From Mesorhizobium sp. RMAD-H1 (lineage in GTDB: Bacteria; Pseudomonadota; Alphaproteobacteria; Rhizobiales; Rhizobiaceae), in contig NZ_JACHWN010000004.1 of NCBI RefSeq assembly GCF_014191375.1, positions 1 to 64,000 of the forward strand: a DNA stretch of 64,000 bases. Direction: 5' to 3'. Every line of letters begins with the position of its first letter. The stretch's first letter is position 1. The notes under the pieces were generated by a model, which did no database searches, was not told the DNA's origin, and saw nothing but the letters and a program-made list of their open reading frames with translations. A program made the translations under genes and the position numbers. Below are positions 16,085 through 25,898 of the stretch, piece by piece.

Positions 16085-16897
16085 GTGGCGATGATGAGCG
16101 GTCTGCGCGTAAGCCTCGTACTGGTCGGCGTTGCGGCCCTCGTTCTGGTCGTGGTGCCGCTTCAATACGTTCTCGTGAAGACCGGATCGGCGTTGGGAAA
16201 CCGTCTGCCGCGGCTCTTTCACCGTCTTCTGGCGCGGCTTCTCGGCTTTCGCGTCCATGTCCACGGCAAAATGGTGAAGAGCCGCCCGCTGCTTCTCGTG
16301 TCGAACCATATCTCGTGGAGCGATATCATCCTCCTTTCCACAGCGGGCGACATCTCCTTCATCGCCAAGAGCGAGGTGCGCAGCTGGCCCTTCTTCGGCA
16401 GCCTGGCCGTTCTGCAGCGCTCCGTCTTCGTCGAGCGCGAACGGCGCGGCAAGACGGGCGAGCAGGCATCGGAGATCGCCAGCAGGCTCGCGGCTGGCGA
16501 CGTCATGGTGCTTTTCGCGGAAGGAACCACGTCCGACGGCAATCGTGTCCTGCCGTTCAAGACCTCCCTCTTCGGCGCGGCTTCCGCCGCGATCCGCGAA
16601 ACCGGCGCGGAGGCCGTGACGGTGCAGCCCGTGGCGATCGCCTATACCAGGCTTCACGGCATGCCGATGGGTCGCTATCATCGCGCTGTCGCCTCCTGGC
16701 CCGGCGATGTCGAATTGCTGCCGCATCTCAGGACTATTCTTCGGGAAGGTGCGCTCGATGTCGACATCCGCTTCGGCGAGCCGATGGCCGTTACAGCAGG
16801 CACGGACCGCAAGGAGCTCGCCCGCATCATGGAAAGCCGGGTGCGCGCCATGCTGCAGACGTCGCTGATGGGGCGGGAGATGCAGAGCGAGGTGTAG
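16085..16897 (+). CDS. olsA: PlsC-family acyltransferase, probable lyso-ornithine lipid acyltransferase
   Basis: 270 aa with an N-terminal membrane anchor (about 8-30). The acyltransferase motifs are NHISWSD (HX4D) and FAEGTTSDG. Such enzymes acylate lysophospholipids or, for OlsA, lyso-ornithine lipid. Gene order olsA-miaB-phoH-ybeY matches my recollection of Sinorhizobium meliloti numbering (OlsA and YbeY three loci apart), which favours OlsA. A general PlsC role is the alternative. The first codon is GTG at 16085; ATG at 16091 or 16094 could also serve. Confidence 0.85.
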   Translation: MAMMSGLRVSLVLVGVAALVLVVVPLQYVLVKTGSALGNRLPRLFHRLLARLLGFRVHVHGKMVKSRPLLLVSNHISWSDIILLSTAGDISFIAKSEVRSWPFFGSLAVLQRSVFVERERRGKTGEQASEIASRLAAGDVMVLFAEGTTSDGNRVLPFKTSLFGAASAAIRETGAEAVTVQPVAIAYTRLHGMPMGRYHRAVASWPGDVELLPHLRTILREGALDVDIRFGEPMAVTAGTDRKELARIMESRVRAMLQTSLMGREMQSEV

Positions 16898-16951
16898 TTC
16901 GTTATATGGAACCTATTCTCAATCGCGCCGAAAAGCGCTAGAAGCCCCGGA

Positions 16952-18403
16952 ATGAAGGATAGAACGACCATCCCGACCCGTGAAGCCGCCGGCGCAGCCT
17001 CCGTTTCCCCGGCCGGCTCCAACGCCCGCAAGGTCTTCGTCAAGACCTATGGCTGCCAGATGAACGTCTATGACAGCCAGCGCATGACCGACAGCCTGGC
17101 CGAGCAGGGCTATGTGGCGACCGAGACGCCTGAAGAGGCCGATCTGGTGTTGCTCAACACCTGCCATATCCGGGAAAAGGCGTCGGAGAAGCTCTATTCG
17201 GCGCTGGGCCGCCTGCGCAAGTTGAAGGACGAGCGGGCGGCTGACGGCCGTGAGATGCTGATCGGCGTCGCAGGCTGTGTGGCGCAGGCCGAGGGCGAGG
17301 AGATCATCCGCCGCGCGCCATCGGTCGATCTCGTCATCGGGCCGCAGACCTATCATCGCCTGCCTGAGGCATTGACCCGTGTCGGCCGCGGCGAGAAGGT
17401 GGTCGAGACCGAATACGCCATCGAGGACAAGTTCGAGCACCTGCCCGCGCCGAAGAAGGAGCGGGTGCGGAGCCGCGGGGTATCGGCCTTCCTGACCGTG
17501 CAGGAGGGCTGCGACAAGTTCTGCACCTTCTGTGTCGTGCCCTATACGCGGGGATCCGAGATTTCGCGACCGGTTTCGCAGATCGTCGCGGAGGCCGAGA
17601 AGCTCGCCGCCGGCGGCGTGCGTGAGCTGACCCTGCTTGGCCAGAACGTCAATGCCTGGCATGGCGAGGGTGAGGATGGTCGCGAGTGGGGTTTGGGGGA
17701 ATTGCTGTTCCGCCTGGCGGAAATTCCGGGGATCGCCCGGCTGCGCTACACCACCAGCCACCCGCGCGACATGGACGATGCGCTGATCGCCGCGCATCGC
17801 GATCTCGACATGCTGATGCCCTATCTGCACCTCCCGGTGCAGGCGGGGTCCGACCGCATTTTGAAGGCCATGAACCGCCGGCACACTGCCGCCGATTATC
17901 TCCGCCTCGTCGAGCGTATCCGCGCCGCGCGGCCCGACATCGCCCTTTCCGGCGATTTCATCGTCGGCTTCCCAGGCGAGACCGGGGAGGATTTCGAGGC
18001 GACCATGCGGCTCGTGCGCGAGGTCGATTACGCGCAGGCCTATTCGTTCAAATATTCGCCGCGTCCCGGCACGCCGGGTGCCGACCTGTCGAATCACGTC
18101 GATGAGGCGGTGAAGGACGAGCGGCTGCAGCGGCTCCAGGCGCTCCTGACCGGGCAGCAGCAGGCCTTCCAGGCTGGTATGATCGGGAGGACGATGGATG
18201 TGCTTCTCGAAAAGCCCGGCCGTCTGCCCGGCCAGATGGTCGGCCGCTCGCCATGGCTGCTACCCGTAATTGTTGGTGAAAACCCCGGAGAAATCGGCGA
18301 CATTATCGATGTACGAATCATCGCCACTGGAACCAACAGCCTTGTGGCCGAGGCGGTGGCCGCCGAAAGCGCCTCCATGGCGTTGAATAGTATCAATGCG
18401 TGA
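16952..18403 (+). CDS. miaB: tRNA-2-methylthio-N6-dimethylallyladenosine synthase
   Basis: 483 aa radical-SAM methylthiotransferase. It adds the 2-methylthio group to i6A37 of tRNA. The UPF0004 domain starts at [12 protein letters not shown] with its three cluster cysteines (C42 in [22 protein letters not shown]). The radical-SAM motif is CDKFCTFC, and a C-terminal TRAM domain follows. A charged, low-complexity N-terminus of about 25 residues precedes the first domain. Opens a miaB-phoH-ybeY-corC run. Confidence 0.97.
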   Translation: MKDRTTIPTREAAGAASVSPAGSNARKVFVKTYGCQMNVYDSQRMTDSLAEQGYVATETPEEADLVLLNTCHIREKASEKLYSALGRLRKLKDERAADGREMLIGVAGCVAQAEGEEIIRRAPSVDLVIGPQTYHRLPEALTRVGRGEKVVETEYAIEDKFEHLPAPKKERVRSRGVSAFLTVQEGCDKFCTFCVVPYTRGSEISRPVSQIVAEAEKLAAGGVRELTLLGQNVNAWHGEGEDGREWGLGELLFRLAEIPGIARLRYTTSHPRDMDDALIAAHRDLDMLMPYLHLPVQAGSDRILKAMNRRHTAADYLRLVERIRAARPDIALSGDFIVGFPGETGEDFEATMRLVREVDYAQAYSFKYSPRPGTPGADLSNHVDEAVKDERLQRLQALLTGQQQAFQAGMIGRTMDVLLEKPGRLPGQMVGRSPWLLPVIVGENPGEIGDIIDVRIIATGTNSLVAEAVAAESASMALNSINA

Positions 18404-18424
18404 CCCATTCATGAGGAGAGCCGG

Positions 18425-19453
18425 TTGAACGCCACCGAAAAGCTGAAATCAGCCCCCGCCGGGGCCTCGGACATGGCGCATATCGTACTGACATTCGACA
18501 ACAACCGGCTGGCCAGCGCGCTCTTCGGCCAGTTTGACGAAAATCTCGCCCGCATCGAGCAGAAGCTCGGCGTCGATGTGCGCTCCAAGGGCAACCAGCT
18601 TTCGATCCGGGGCGAGCCGGGCGCGACCGAGCAGGCGCGCCGCACGCTCGACCAGCTCTACAGCCTCGTCCAGAAGGGACACGAGTTGACGACGTCCGAC
18701 GTCGACGGGGCGATCCGCATGGCGATCGCCGCCGACGACCAGCTGACGCTGCCGACGATGGAAAACAAGAGCAAGATGGCGGCGGCGCAGATCTCGACGC
18801 GCAAGAAGACCATCTTCGCCCGCACGCCGACACAGGACGCCTATATGCGCGCGCTCGACCGCTCCGAGCTCGTCTTCGGTGTCGGTCCGGCGGGAACCGG
18901 CAAGACCTATCTCGCCGTCGCCCATGCCGCCATGCTCCTTGAGCGCGGTCTGGTGGAACGCATCATCCTGTCGCGTCCGGCGGTGGAAGCGGGTGAGCGG
19001 CTCGGCTTCCTCCCAGGCGACATGAAGGAGAAGGTCGATCCCTATCTGCGCCCTCTCTATGATGCGCTCTATGACATGATGCCGGCCGACAAGGTCGAGC
19101 GGGCGCTGACGGCGGGCGTCATCGAGATCGCCCCGCTCGCCTTCATGCGCGGACGCACGCTGGCCCACGCCGCCGTCATCCTCGACGAGGCGCAGAACAC
19201 GACATCCATGCAGATGAAGATGTTCCTGACCCGTCTCGGCGAGAACGCGCGCATGATCGTGACAGGCGATCCGAGCCAGATCGATCTGCCGCCCGGCCAG
19301 AAATCCGGCCTCGTCGATGCGCTGCGCATCCTCGACGGCGTGCCCGGCATCGTCACCGTGCGCTTCAGCGAGGCTGATGTCGTGCGCCATCCGCTGGTCG
19401 CGGCGATCGTCACCGCCTATGACCGCGACGCGAAAGGACATGCGAAGACGTGA
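18425..19453 (+). CDS. phoH: PhoH family ATPase
   Basis: 342 aa. An N-terminal KH-like segment (about 15-90) precedes the PhoH P-loop ATPase with Walker A GPAGTGKTYLA and Walker B AAVILDEAQN. The start is TTG at 18425, preceded by GAGGAG, because the encoded NATEKLKSAPAG and HIVLTFDNNRLAS match the N-terminus of rhizobial PhoH; the next ATG (18473) would trim it. PhoH beside YbeY is widely conserved and suggests a role in RNA or ribosome maturation. Confidence 0.93.
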   Translation: MNATEKLKSAPAGASDMAHIVLTFDNNRLASALFGQFDENLARIEQKLGVDVRSKGNQLSIRGEPGATEQARRTLDQLYSLVQKGHELTTSDVDGAIRMAIAADDQLTLPTMENKSKMAAAQISTRKKTIFARTPTQDAYMRALDRSELVFGVGPAGTGKTYLAVAHAAMLLERGLVERIILSRPAVEAGERLGFLPGDMKEKVDPYLRPLYDALYDMMPADKVERALTAGVIEIAPLAFMRGRTLAHAAVILDEAQNTTSMQMKMFLTRLGENARMIVTGDPSQIDLPPGQKSGLVDALRILDGVPGIVTVRFSEADVVRHPLVAAIVTAYDRDAKGHAKT

Positions 19454-19496
19454 CCAGGCGAAAGCCAGATGATCGTCATTCGCGGGACAGGTCCAT

Positions 19497-20006
19497 TTGA
19501 TCGATATTGATATACTGATCGAGACGGAAGGCTGGCCGGACGAGGCGGCGCTGCGCCGGCTCGCCGAGCGCGCTGTCTCGGCCGCCTGGCAGGAGCTGGG
19601 CTTCGGCTCGCTCGAGAACGCCGAGGTTGAGACCGAGCTCAGCATCGTCTTCACCGACGATGCCTCGATCCGTCAGCTCAATGCCGAGTGGCGCGGCAAG
19701 GACAAGCCGACCAATGTCTTGTCCTTTCCCGCTTTTCCCGTGAAGGCAGGCGAGTGTCCGGGGCCGATGCTGGGCGATATCGTCATTGCGCGCGAGACGG
19801 TGGAGCGCGAGGCGGCACTGGAAATGAAGCCTTTCGATCACCATCTCACACATCTGATGGTACACGGCTTTCTGCATCTCCTCGGCTATGATCACGAGGA
19901 TGATGAGGAGGCGGAGGAGATGGAGGGCTGGGAGCGCCGGATTCTCGTAGCGCTTGCCATCCCCAATCCTTATGCTGTATCCCAGAAGGACCATGAAACC
20001 GATTGA
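19497..20006 (+). CDS. ybeY: Endoribonuclease YbeY
   Basis: 169 aa metal-dependent RNase acting in 16S rRNA maturation and ribosome quality control. The zinc motif [11 protein letters not shown] is complete; upstream is the [18 protein letters not shown] segment. The start is TTG at 19497, with an AGG-type ribosome site. It lies between phoH and the CorC-type gene, an arrangement found across alphaproteobacteria, and touches the next gene's possible TTG start. Confidence 0.95.
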   Translation: MIDIDILIETEGWPDEAALRRLAERAVSAAWQELGFGSLENAEVETELSIVFTDDASIRQLNAEWRGKDKPTNVLSFPAFPVKAGECPGPMLGDIVIARETVEREAALEMKPFDHHLTHLMVHGFLHLLGYDHEDDEEAEEMEGWERRILVALAIPNPYAVSQKDHETD

Positions 20007-20008
20007 CT

Positions 20009-21121
20009 ATGCCTGACCTGACAGACCAACCTCCGCCTGCCGCCGAAGCCGCGCAGGCGAACGACGCCGAGGGGCAGAGTACGCAGCGGCCGCTACAGGC
20101 CGAAAAGCGCTCGCTCCTTTCAGGCATCTTCCCGTTCCTCCGTTCCCGGCAGGGCCATTCCCTTCGCAAGGATCTTGCCGAAGCTCTTTCGGACAAAACC
20201 AGCACCGATGCTGCGTTCTCGCCCGAGGAACGCGCGATGCTGCACAACATCCTGCGGTTGCAGGAGATCCGCGTCGATGACGTGATGATCCCGCGTTCGG
20301 ATATCGAGGCGGTCGAAATCTCCACGACGCTGGGCGAGGTGCTGGAACTTTTCGAACAGTCCGGCCATTCGCGCATGCCGGTCTATGCCGAGACGCTCGA
20401 TGACCCGCGGGGCATGATCCATATCCGCGACGTGCTCAGCCATATCACCCGCCTGGCCCGCCAGAAGAACGGCCGCCGTCCCGCCGCTCCGCGCAAGAAC
20501 GGCGCCGCCGCGCCCAAGGCCGCGGTCAAGACGGCGAAGCTCGATTTGAGCCGCGTCGATCTCGAAAAGACGATCGGCGAGTTGAACCTGATGCGCAAGG
20601 TGCTGTTCGTGCCGCCCTCCATGCAGGCGAGCAGCCTGATGGCGCGGATGCAGGCGAGCCGCATCCAGATGGCATTGGTCATCGACGAATATGGCGGCAC
20701 CGACGGGCTGGTTTCGCTCGAGGACATTGTCGAGATGGTGGTCGGCGACATCGAGGACGAGCATGACGACGAGGAGGTCATGATCGCCGAGGAGGCCGAC
20801 GGCGTCTTCATCGTCGATGCCCGTGCCGATCTCGAGGAGCTTGCCGAGAGGATCGGCCCGAAATTCGTCGTCGGCGAGCATGGCGAGGATGTCGACACGG
20901 TCGGCGGTCTGATTTTCTCCGTGCTCGGCCGCATTCCCATCCGTGGCGAAGTGGTCCAGGCGGTGCCGGATTTCGAGTTCCATGTGCTCGAGGCCGATCC
21001 CCGCCGCATCCGCAAGGTGCGCATCGTGCCGCTGCGCGCGGCCGAACGTCGCCGCCGCCCTCTCCGCGCCGTCAAGGCGGAGCCGGATGTCGAAAGTGCG
21101 GCGGTAGAGGGGGAAGGATAA
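20009..21121 (+). CDS. CBS-domain protein of the hemolysin C/CorC family
   Basis: 370 aa cytosolic CorC type without membrane segments. Two CBS domains (MIPRSDIEAVEISTTLGE and LFVPPSMQASSLMARMQ) are followed by a transporter-associated CorC_HlyC domain (DEYGGTDGLVSLEDIVEMVVGDIEDEHD). An alanine/lysine-rich linker (about 150-180) separates the CBS repeats. Related proteins adjoin lnt in many bacteria and have been linked to Mg/Co efflux or envelope functions. Either ATG 20009 or TTG 20003 could be the start. Confidence 0.9.
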   Translation: MPDLTDQPPPAAEAAQANDAEGQSTQRPLQAEKRSLLSGIFPFLRSRQGHSLRKDLAEALSDKTSTDAAFSPEERAMLHNILRLQEIRVDDVMIPRSDIEAVEISTTLGEVLELFEQSGHSRMPVYAETLDDPRGMIHIRDVLSHITRLARQKNGRRPAAPRKNGAAAPKAAVKTAKLDLSRVDLEKTIGELNLMRKVLFVPPSMQASSLMARMQASRIQMALVIDEYGGTDGLVSLEDIVEMVVGDIEDEHDDEEVMIAEEADGVFIVDARADLEELAERIGPKFVVGEHGEDVDTVGGLIFSVLGRIPIRGEVVQAVPDFEFHVLEADPRRIRKVRIVPLRAAERRRRPLRAVKAEPDVESAAVEGEG

Positions 21122-21207
21122 GGCGTTCGCTTCCGCCCGAGATTGGCAGGAGACGGCAGCGCTGTTAGGTTCCGGGTGATGAAACCCATTCTTGCTTTCT
21201 TCACCTC

Positions 21208-21356
21208 CCTCCGGCCTGCCGGCCATCTCCCCCTCATCGGGGGAGATCACGCTGTCATGCACGCCGGTTATCAAGCGCGGATGCTGAGGAACGGGCGTCA
21301 AGGCTCGCATCGACCAGTCTCCCCTCTTGAAGGGAAGATGGCCGGCAGGCCGGAGG
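21208..21356. repeat. Inverted-repeat intergenic element between corC-like and lnt genes
   Basis: Perfect 21-bp arms (21208-21228 and 21336-21356, core CCGGCCTGCCGGCCATC) point inward across 107 bp. Nested inside is ATCTCCCCC/GGGGGAGAT (21225-21233 and 21239-21247). The right arm ends just before the lnt start, so the RNA would fold over the lnt ribosome-binding region. No coding potential. It resembles the small mobile palindromes scattered in Mesorhizobium-type genomes. Confidence 0.75.
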
Positions 21357-21363
21357 GGTATGA

Positions 21364-23016
21364 ATGACGGGGGCGGATATTCCCATTCCGGCCGCAGACG
21401 AGCCTGGGCGGCTGTTCGGCCGGCTTTCCGGCTGGATCATCTTGTTGAGCGGATGGCGCCGCGCGCTTGCGGCCTTTCTCGCGGGTGCGCTGGCGACGCT
21501 TGCCCTGCCGCCTTATGATTTCTTCGCCGTCTGCCTGGTCTCCTTTCCGGTCCTGGTCTGGCTGATCGACGGCGCCGTTGATACCGCCGATGGAGGCTGG
21601 CTGCGGCGCGCGCTGCCGGCGGCCGCCGTGGGTTGGTGGTTCGGCTTCGGCTATTTCGTATCAGGCCTGTGGTGGGTCGGCGCGGCGCTTCTCGTCGACG
21701 CGCAGAATTTCGCGTGGGCGCTGCCGCTCGCTGTCCTGGGACTGCCGGCGTTCCTGGCCTTCTTCTATGCGCTGGCCACGCTTGTTGCCCGTCTTCTCTG
21801 GTCGGACGGATTGGGTCGCATTTTTGCGCTCGCCTTCGGCTTCGGTCTTGCCGAATGGCTGCGCTCCTTCCTGTTTACCGGTTTCCCCTGGAACGCCATC
21901 GGCTATGCCGCCATGCCCGTGCCGCTCCTGATGCAGTCCGATGCCGTCGTCGGCCTCTATGGCATGAATGCGCTCGCCGTCCTCGTCTTCGCCGCGCCTG
22001 CGCTTCTCGCCGACAGGCGGCACCGCAGGACCGGGCTTGCGATTGCGCTGGCGCTCGTCGCCGCTCATGTCGGGTTCGGCCTCTACCGGCTGCACAATGC
22101 ACCGACGACCACCGAGGAGGCGGCCGGCAACGGCGTGCGCGTGCGCATCGTCCAGCCGTCGATCGCCCAGACCGCAAAATGGGACAATGCCGCGCGCCGC
22201 GCCATCTTCGACAAACATATCGCATTGACCGAGACGCCGCCGAAGCCGGGCGAGCCGAAGCCCTCCGTCATCGTCTGGCCGGAGACCTCCATTCCCTACA
22301 TATTGACGCAGACGCCCGAGGCGCTGGCGCGCATCGGCGAGGCGTTGTCGGACGGGCAGGTGCTTCTGGCCGGCGCCGTGCGCGAGGAGCAGGGCACGGG
22401 CGACGCCGGGCCGCTCTATTACAATTCCATCTATGCCATCAACGACCGGGGCGAGATCACCGACGCGGTGGACAAGGTGCATCTGGTGCCGTTTGGCGAA
22501 TATCTGCCGCTGGAAAGATGGTTGCGCGCGCTGGGGCTCCAGGAAGTGGTGGAAATGCCCGGCGGCTTCACCATGGCGACGAACCGGCGGTCGCTGAGGG
22601 TGAACGAGACTTTGTCCTTCCTGCCGCTCATTTGCTATGAGGCGATCTTCCCGTCCGAACTCGCCTATACCGGGCCGAGAGCCGCCGCGATCCTCAATGT
22701 GACGAACGACGCCTGGTACGGCGATACGCCGGGCCCCTACCAGCATTTCCGGCAGGCGCAGCTGCGCGCGGTGGAGCAGGGACTGCCTGTGATCCGCGCC
22801 GCCAACAATGGCTTGTCTGCGATTGTCGATCCCTACGGTCGAATCACCGATGGCCTCGCGCTGGACGCGGTGGGGGTCGTCGATGCTTCCCTACCGTCAG
22901 GAGTTGACCCGTTTTGGGGCACACCTCCCGGTCCAATGCGGGCATGGGGGATTTTAACACTCCTGCTGGTCATTTCCTGCGGATTTACAGTGTCTTCCGG
23001 CAGGCGTTTCGATTGA
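21364..23016 (+). CDS. lnt: Apolipoprotein N-acyltransferase
   Basis: 550 aa inner-membrane enzyme. It N-acylates the lipid-modified cysteine of lipoproteins. The N-terminal half has several membrane helices. The C-terminal nitrilase-like domain shows the catalytic triad: E in WPETSIPY (about 307), K in DKVHLVPFGEYLP (about 370) and C in LICYEAIFPS (about 423). A last hydrophobic segment closes the protein. The rhizobial homologue ActA is needed for acid tolerance, and the phrR-like regulator follows. Confidence 0.97.
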   Translation: MTGADIPIPAADEPGRLFGRLSGWIILLSGWRRALAAFLAGALATLALPPYDFFAVCLVSFPVLVWLIDGAVDTADGGWLRRALPAAAVGWWFGFGYFVSGLWWVGAALLVDAQNFAWALPLAVLGLPAFLAFFYALATLVARLLWSDGLGRIFALAFGFGLAEWLRSFLFTGFPWNAIGYAAMPVPLLMQSDAVVGLYGMNALAVLVFAAPALLADRRHRRTGLAIALALVAAHVGFGLYRLHNAPTTTEEAAGNGVRVRIVQPSIAQTAKWDNAARRAIFDKHIALTETPPKPGEPKPSVIVWPETSIPYILTQTPEALARIGEALSDGQVLLAGAVREEQGTGDAGPLYYNSIYAINDRGEITDAVDKVHLVPFGEYLPLERWLRALGLQEVVEMPGGFTMATNRRSLRVNETLSFLPLICYEAIFPSELAYTGPRAAAILNVTNDAWYGDTPGPYQHFRQAQLRAVEQGLPVIRAANNGLSAIVDPYGRITDGLALDAVGVVDASLPSGVDPFWGTPPGPMRAWGILTLLLVISCGFTVSSGRRFD

Positions 23017-23049
23017 CATCCCATATTCGATACTATGTTATGCGCCCGC

Positions 23050-23075
23050 GACAAATGTTCTAAAAGTCATTTGTC
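23050..23075. promoter_or_regulatory. Inverted repeat upstream of the phrR-like gene
   Basis: GACAAATG (23050-23057) and CATTTGTC (23068-23075) are perfect 8-bp arms with a 10-bp spacer, in the AT-rich gap after lnt. A dimeric XRE-type repressor could bind here, so autoregulation of the next gene is plausible. Confidence 0.5.
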
Positions 23076-23160
23076 CGACTACCTCCCACAGTAGTATTTT
23101 AACCTGTTCGCCGCAGGACAGATGATGCCGAAAGCTCGCATCGGCGAGGAGCAACCATTG

Positions 23161-23574
23161 ATGATTGAGAACAAGAAGAAACCAAATCCCATCGATGTTC
23201 ATGTCGGAAGCCGCATCCGCTTGCGTCGCAACATGTTGGGCCTCAGTCAGGAAAAACTGGGCGAAAGTCTCGGGATCACCTTCCAGCAGATCCAGAAATA
23301 TGAAAAGGGGACAAACCGCGTCGGGGCCAGCCGGCTACAGGCTATTTCGGCGATCCTGAACGTCCCCGTATCCTTCTTCTTCGAAGACGCACCAGGCAGC
23401 ACGACGCCCGGCAGCGGCAGTTTCGGCGAAGACAGCGAGGCGACCTATGTCGTCGATTTCCTCAACTCGAATGAAGGCGTGCAACTGACGCGCTCCTTCA
23501 CCAAGATTTCTGACCCCAAGGTCCGGCGCAAGATCATCGATCTCGTCAAGTCGCTGGCCGACGACAACGAGTGA
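23161..23574 (+). CDS. phrR: XRE-family helix-turn-helix regulator, PhrR-like
   Basis: 137 aa. The helix-turn-helix (about 15-65) reads IRLRRNMLGLSQEKLGESLG then FQQIQKYEKGTNRVGASRL, and an acidic, serine-glycine-rich C-terminal part follows. The ATG at 23161 has GAGGAG upstream. In Sinorhizobium, phrR lies directly downstream of actA (lnt) and is induced by low pH and other stress; the same order here supports the name. Symbol is by family and synteny. Confidence 0.85.
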   Translation: MIENKKKPNPIDVHVGSRIRLRRNMLGLSQEKLGESLGITFQQIQKYEKGTNRVGASRLQAISAILNVPVSFFFEDAPGSTTPGSGSFGEDSEATYVVDFLNSNEGVQLTRSFTKISDPKVRRKIIDLVKSLADDNE

Positions 23575-23669
23575 GATAGCGGCCCCGGGGAAGACAAAAT
23601 TCCCCTCTTCGGCGGCTTTCCGAAACGAATCTCCATTGACGGTTCCTGCCTATATTGGCAAACAGTTGC

Positions 23670-23714
23670 TGGCCGCTCCGGCCATCGTTCTGTCTGCGAA
23701 ATATTGTTTCGCAG
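23670..23714 (+). ncRNA. Structured leader of metK with two hairpins
   Basis: TGGCCG/CGGCCA (23670-23675, 23679-23684) and CTGCGAAA/TTTCGCAG (23694-23701, 23707-23714, loop TATTG) are consecutive perfect stems. They end about 20 nt before the metK start, with the GAGGGG ribosome site beyond. A regulatory leader is possible; no known riboswitch class was recognised. Confidence 0.4.
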
Positions 23715-23735
23715 GACTTTCAAGAGGGGTTTCCC

Positions 23736-25007
23736 GTGCCACGCAGTTCCTATCTTTTCACCAGCGAATCTGTATCCGAAGGCCATCCGGACAAGGTTTG
23801 CGACCGCATCTCCGATGAAATCGTGGACATGATCTACAAGGAGGCGCGCAAGACGGGCGTCGATCCCTGGTCGGTCCGCATCGCCTGTGAAACGCTCGCC
23901 ACCACCAACCGTGTCGTCATCGCCGGTGAGGTGCGTGTTCCCGAGACGCTTTTGAAGAAGGACAAGAACGGCAACGTCCTCAAGGATTCCAGGGGAAACC
24001 CGGTCATCAATCCTTCCCGCTTCCGTGCCGTCGCCCGCCGTGCCATCCGCGACATCGGCTATGAGCAGGATGGCTTCCACTGGAAGACGGCCAAGATCGA
24101 CGTGCTCCTGCATTCGCAGTCGGCCGATATCGCGCAGGGAGTCGACAGTGCCGCCGACAGGCAGGGCGAGGAAGGGGCAGGCGATCAGGGCATCATGTTC
24201 GGCTATGCCTGCCGCGAGACGCCGGATCTCATGCCGGCGCCGATCTACTATTCCCACAAGATCCTGGAGCTGCTCGCCGCTGCCCGCCACAAGGGTGAGG
24301 GCGATGCCGGCAAGCTCGGTCCCGATGCCAAGAGCCAGGTGACCGTGCGCTATGTCGACGGCAAGGCGGCCGAGGTCACGCAGATCGTGCTTTCGACCCA
24401 GCATCTCGATTCCAGCTGGGATTCGAAGAAGGTGCGCGAGGTCGTGGAGCCTTATATCCGCGAGGCGCTGGGTGACCTGCCGATTGCCCATAACTGCAAC
24501 TGGTACATCAACCCGACCGGCAAGTTCGTCATCGGCGGGCCGGATGGCGATGCGGGCCTGACCGGGCGCAAGATCATCGTGGATACCTATGGCGGCGCGG
24601 CCCCGCATGGCGGCGGCGCGTTTTCCGGCAAGGACACCACCAAGGTGGACCGTTCGGCCGCCTATGCCGCGCGCTATCTCGCCAAGAACGTGGTTGCCGC
24701 CGGTCTTGCCGACCGCTGCACCATCCAGCTTTCCTACGCCATCGGCGTTGCCCAGCCGCTGTCGATCTATGTCGACCTGCACGGCACCGGCAAGGTATCG
24801 GAAGCCGTGGTGGAAGGCGCGATCCGCGAGGTGATGGATCTGTCGCCGACCGGCATCCGCAAGCATCTGGACCTGAACCGGCCGATCTACGCCAGGACCT
24901 CGTCCTACGGCCATTTCGGCCGCAAGCCGGGCCGCGACGGCTCCTTCTCCTGGGAGAGGACCGATCTCGTCAAGGCGCTCAGGGCGGCCGTCGCGATAGC
25001 GGCCTGA
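23736..25007 (+). CDS. metK: S-adenosylmethionine synthetase
   Basis: 423 aa. It makes S-adenosylmethionine from methionine and ATP. The N-terminus reads [20 protein letters not shown], and [22 protein letters not shown] is split around the glycine-rich loop. It is about 40 residues longer than E. coli MetK, as usual for alphaproteobacteria, with insertions near 70-85 and 180-200. The start is GTG at 23736, preceded by GAGGGG; an upstream in-frame start would include unrelated leader sequence. trmB follows after 4 bp. Confidence 0.97.
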   Translation: MPRSSYLFTSESVSEGHPDKVCDRISDEIVDMIYKEARKTGVDPWSVRIACETLATTNRVVIAGEVRVPETLLKKDKNGNVLKDSRGNPVINPSRFRAVARRAIRDIGYEQDGFHWKTAKIDVLLHSQSADIAQGVDSAADRQGEEGAGDQGIMFGYACRETPDLMPAPIYYSHKILELLAAARHKGEGDAGKLGPDAKSQVTVRYVDGKAAEVTQIVLSTQHLDSSWDSKKVREVVEPYIREALGDLPIAHNCNWYINPTGKFVIGGPDGDAGLTGRKIIVDTYGGAAPHGGGAFSGKDTTKVDRSAAYAARYLAKNVVAAGLADRCTIQLSYAIGVAQPLSIYVDLHGTGKVSEAVVEGAIREVMDLSPTGIRKHLDLNRPIYARTSSYGHFGRKPGRDGSFSWERTDLVKALRAAVAIAA

Positions 25008-25011
25008 AATC

Positions 25012-25713
25012 ATGACGGATGAACTCCGCCGCAAGCGCGCGACCGAAGGTTTCTTCGGTCGCCGCCACGGCAAGCCTTTGCGGCCGTTCCAGCGCGCCAC
25101 CCGTGAAGATCTTCTGCCGCGTCTGCGGCTCGATCTGACGTCGCCCGCACCGGCCGATGCGCGTGCGCTTTTCGGCGTGCCGGTCGAGGGCGTGCGGCTC
25201 GAGATCGGTTTCGGCGGCGGGGAGCATCTGCTCCATGAGGCGCGGCGCTTTCCGCAAATGGGCTTCATCGGTGTCGAGCCCTTCGTCAACGGCATGGCCA
25301 AGCTGCTCGCCGCGGTGAAGCAGGACCCGCTCGCCAACCTGCGTCTTTACGATGAGGACGCGACGCAGGTTCTCGACTGGCTGCCGCCCGCCTCGCTCGA
25401 CGGTATCGATCTCTTCTATCCCGACCCGTGGCCGAAGAAGCGCCACTGGAAACGGCGGTTCGTCAGCGACAAGAACCTCGATCGCTTCGTCCGCGTGATG
25501 AAGCCGGGCGGCCGTTTCCGCTTCGCGTCCGATATCGAATCCTACGTCAACTGGACGCTCCTTCACTGTCGCAGGCACGAGGCCTTCGAATGGCAGGCAT
25601 CCTCGGCGGCCGACTGGCACACGCCTTACGAGGCCTGGCCCGGCACGCGCTATGAGGCGAAGGCGATCCGCGAAGGCCGCCGCGCGGCCTATCTCACCTT
25701 CATCCGCCTTTGA
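25012..25713 (+). CDS. trmB: tRNA (guanine-N7-)-methyltransferase
   Basis: 233 aa class I SAM-dependent methyltransferase. It methylates G46 of tRNA. The SAM-binding motif is [11 protein letters not shown], and the catalytic or tRNA-binding segment is [21 protein letters not shown] basic N-terminus ([18 protein letters not shown]) precedes the fold. Linked to metK with a 4-bp gap, a frequent alphaproteobacterial pair; the methyltransferase uses the SAM its neighbour makes. Confidence 0.96.
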   Translation: MTDELRRKRATEGFFGRRHGKPLRPFQRATREDLLPRLRLDLTSPAPADARALFGVPVEGVRLEIGFGGGEHLLHEARRFPQMGFIGVEPFVNGMAKLLAAVKQDPLANLRLYDEDATQVLDWLPPASLDGIDLFYPDPWPKKRHWKRRFVSDKNLDRFVRVMKPGGRFRFASDIESYVNWTLLHCRRHEAFEWQASSAADWHTPYEAWPGTRYEAKAIREGRRAAYLTFIRL

Positions 25714-25841
25714 GCGGTCACGGGATCAGACCGTCTTCCGTTCCTGCGTCGATATTGACAATCCAGCCCATGCAGGGCTTGCTTGCCCTGAGAGGCGGGA
25801 TCGTTCGCAGGTCAAGGCGTTGGTTCCGGCTACGGTATGAT

Positions 25842-25865
25842 TCCTCCGGTCGAGGGATCGGAGGA
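25842..25865 (+). other. Hairpin in the leader of tctC
   Basis: TCCTCCG (25842-25848) pairs with CGGAGGA (25859-25865) about 20 nt before the GGGAGG ribosome site. Because the left arm is an anti-Shine-Dalgarno-like CCTCC, it could also pair with the GGAGG of tctC. Confidence 0.3.
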
Positions 25866-25898
25866 GAGGGCGGAAGAATCCGCAAGGGAGGAATTGGA

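Noticed and set aside
23670-23714. Known SAM-I or SAM-II riboswitch upstream of metK
   Set aside because: The two simple hairpins do not show the conserved core sequences I know for those classes.
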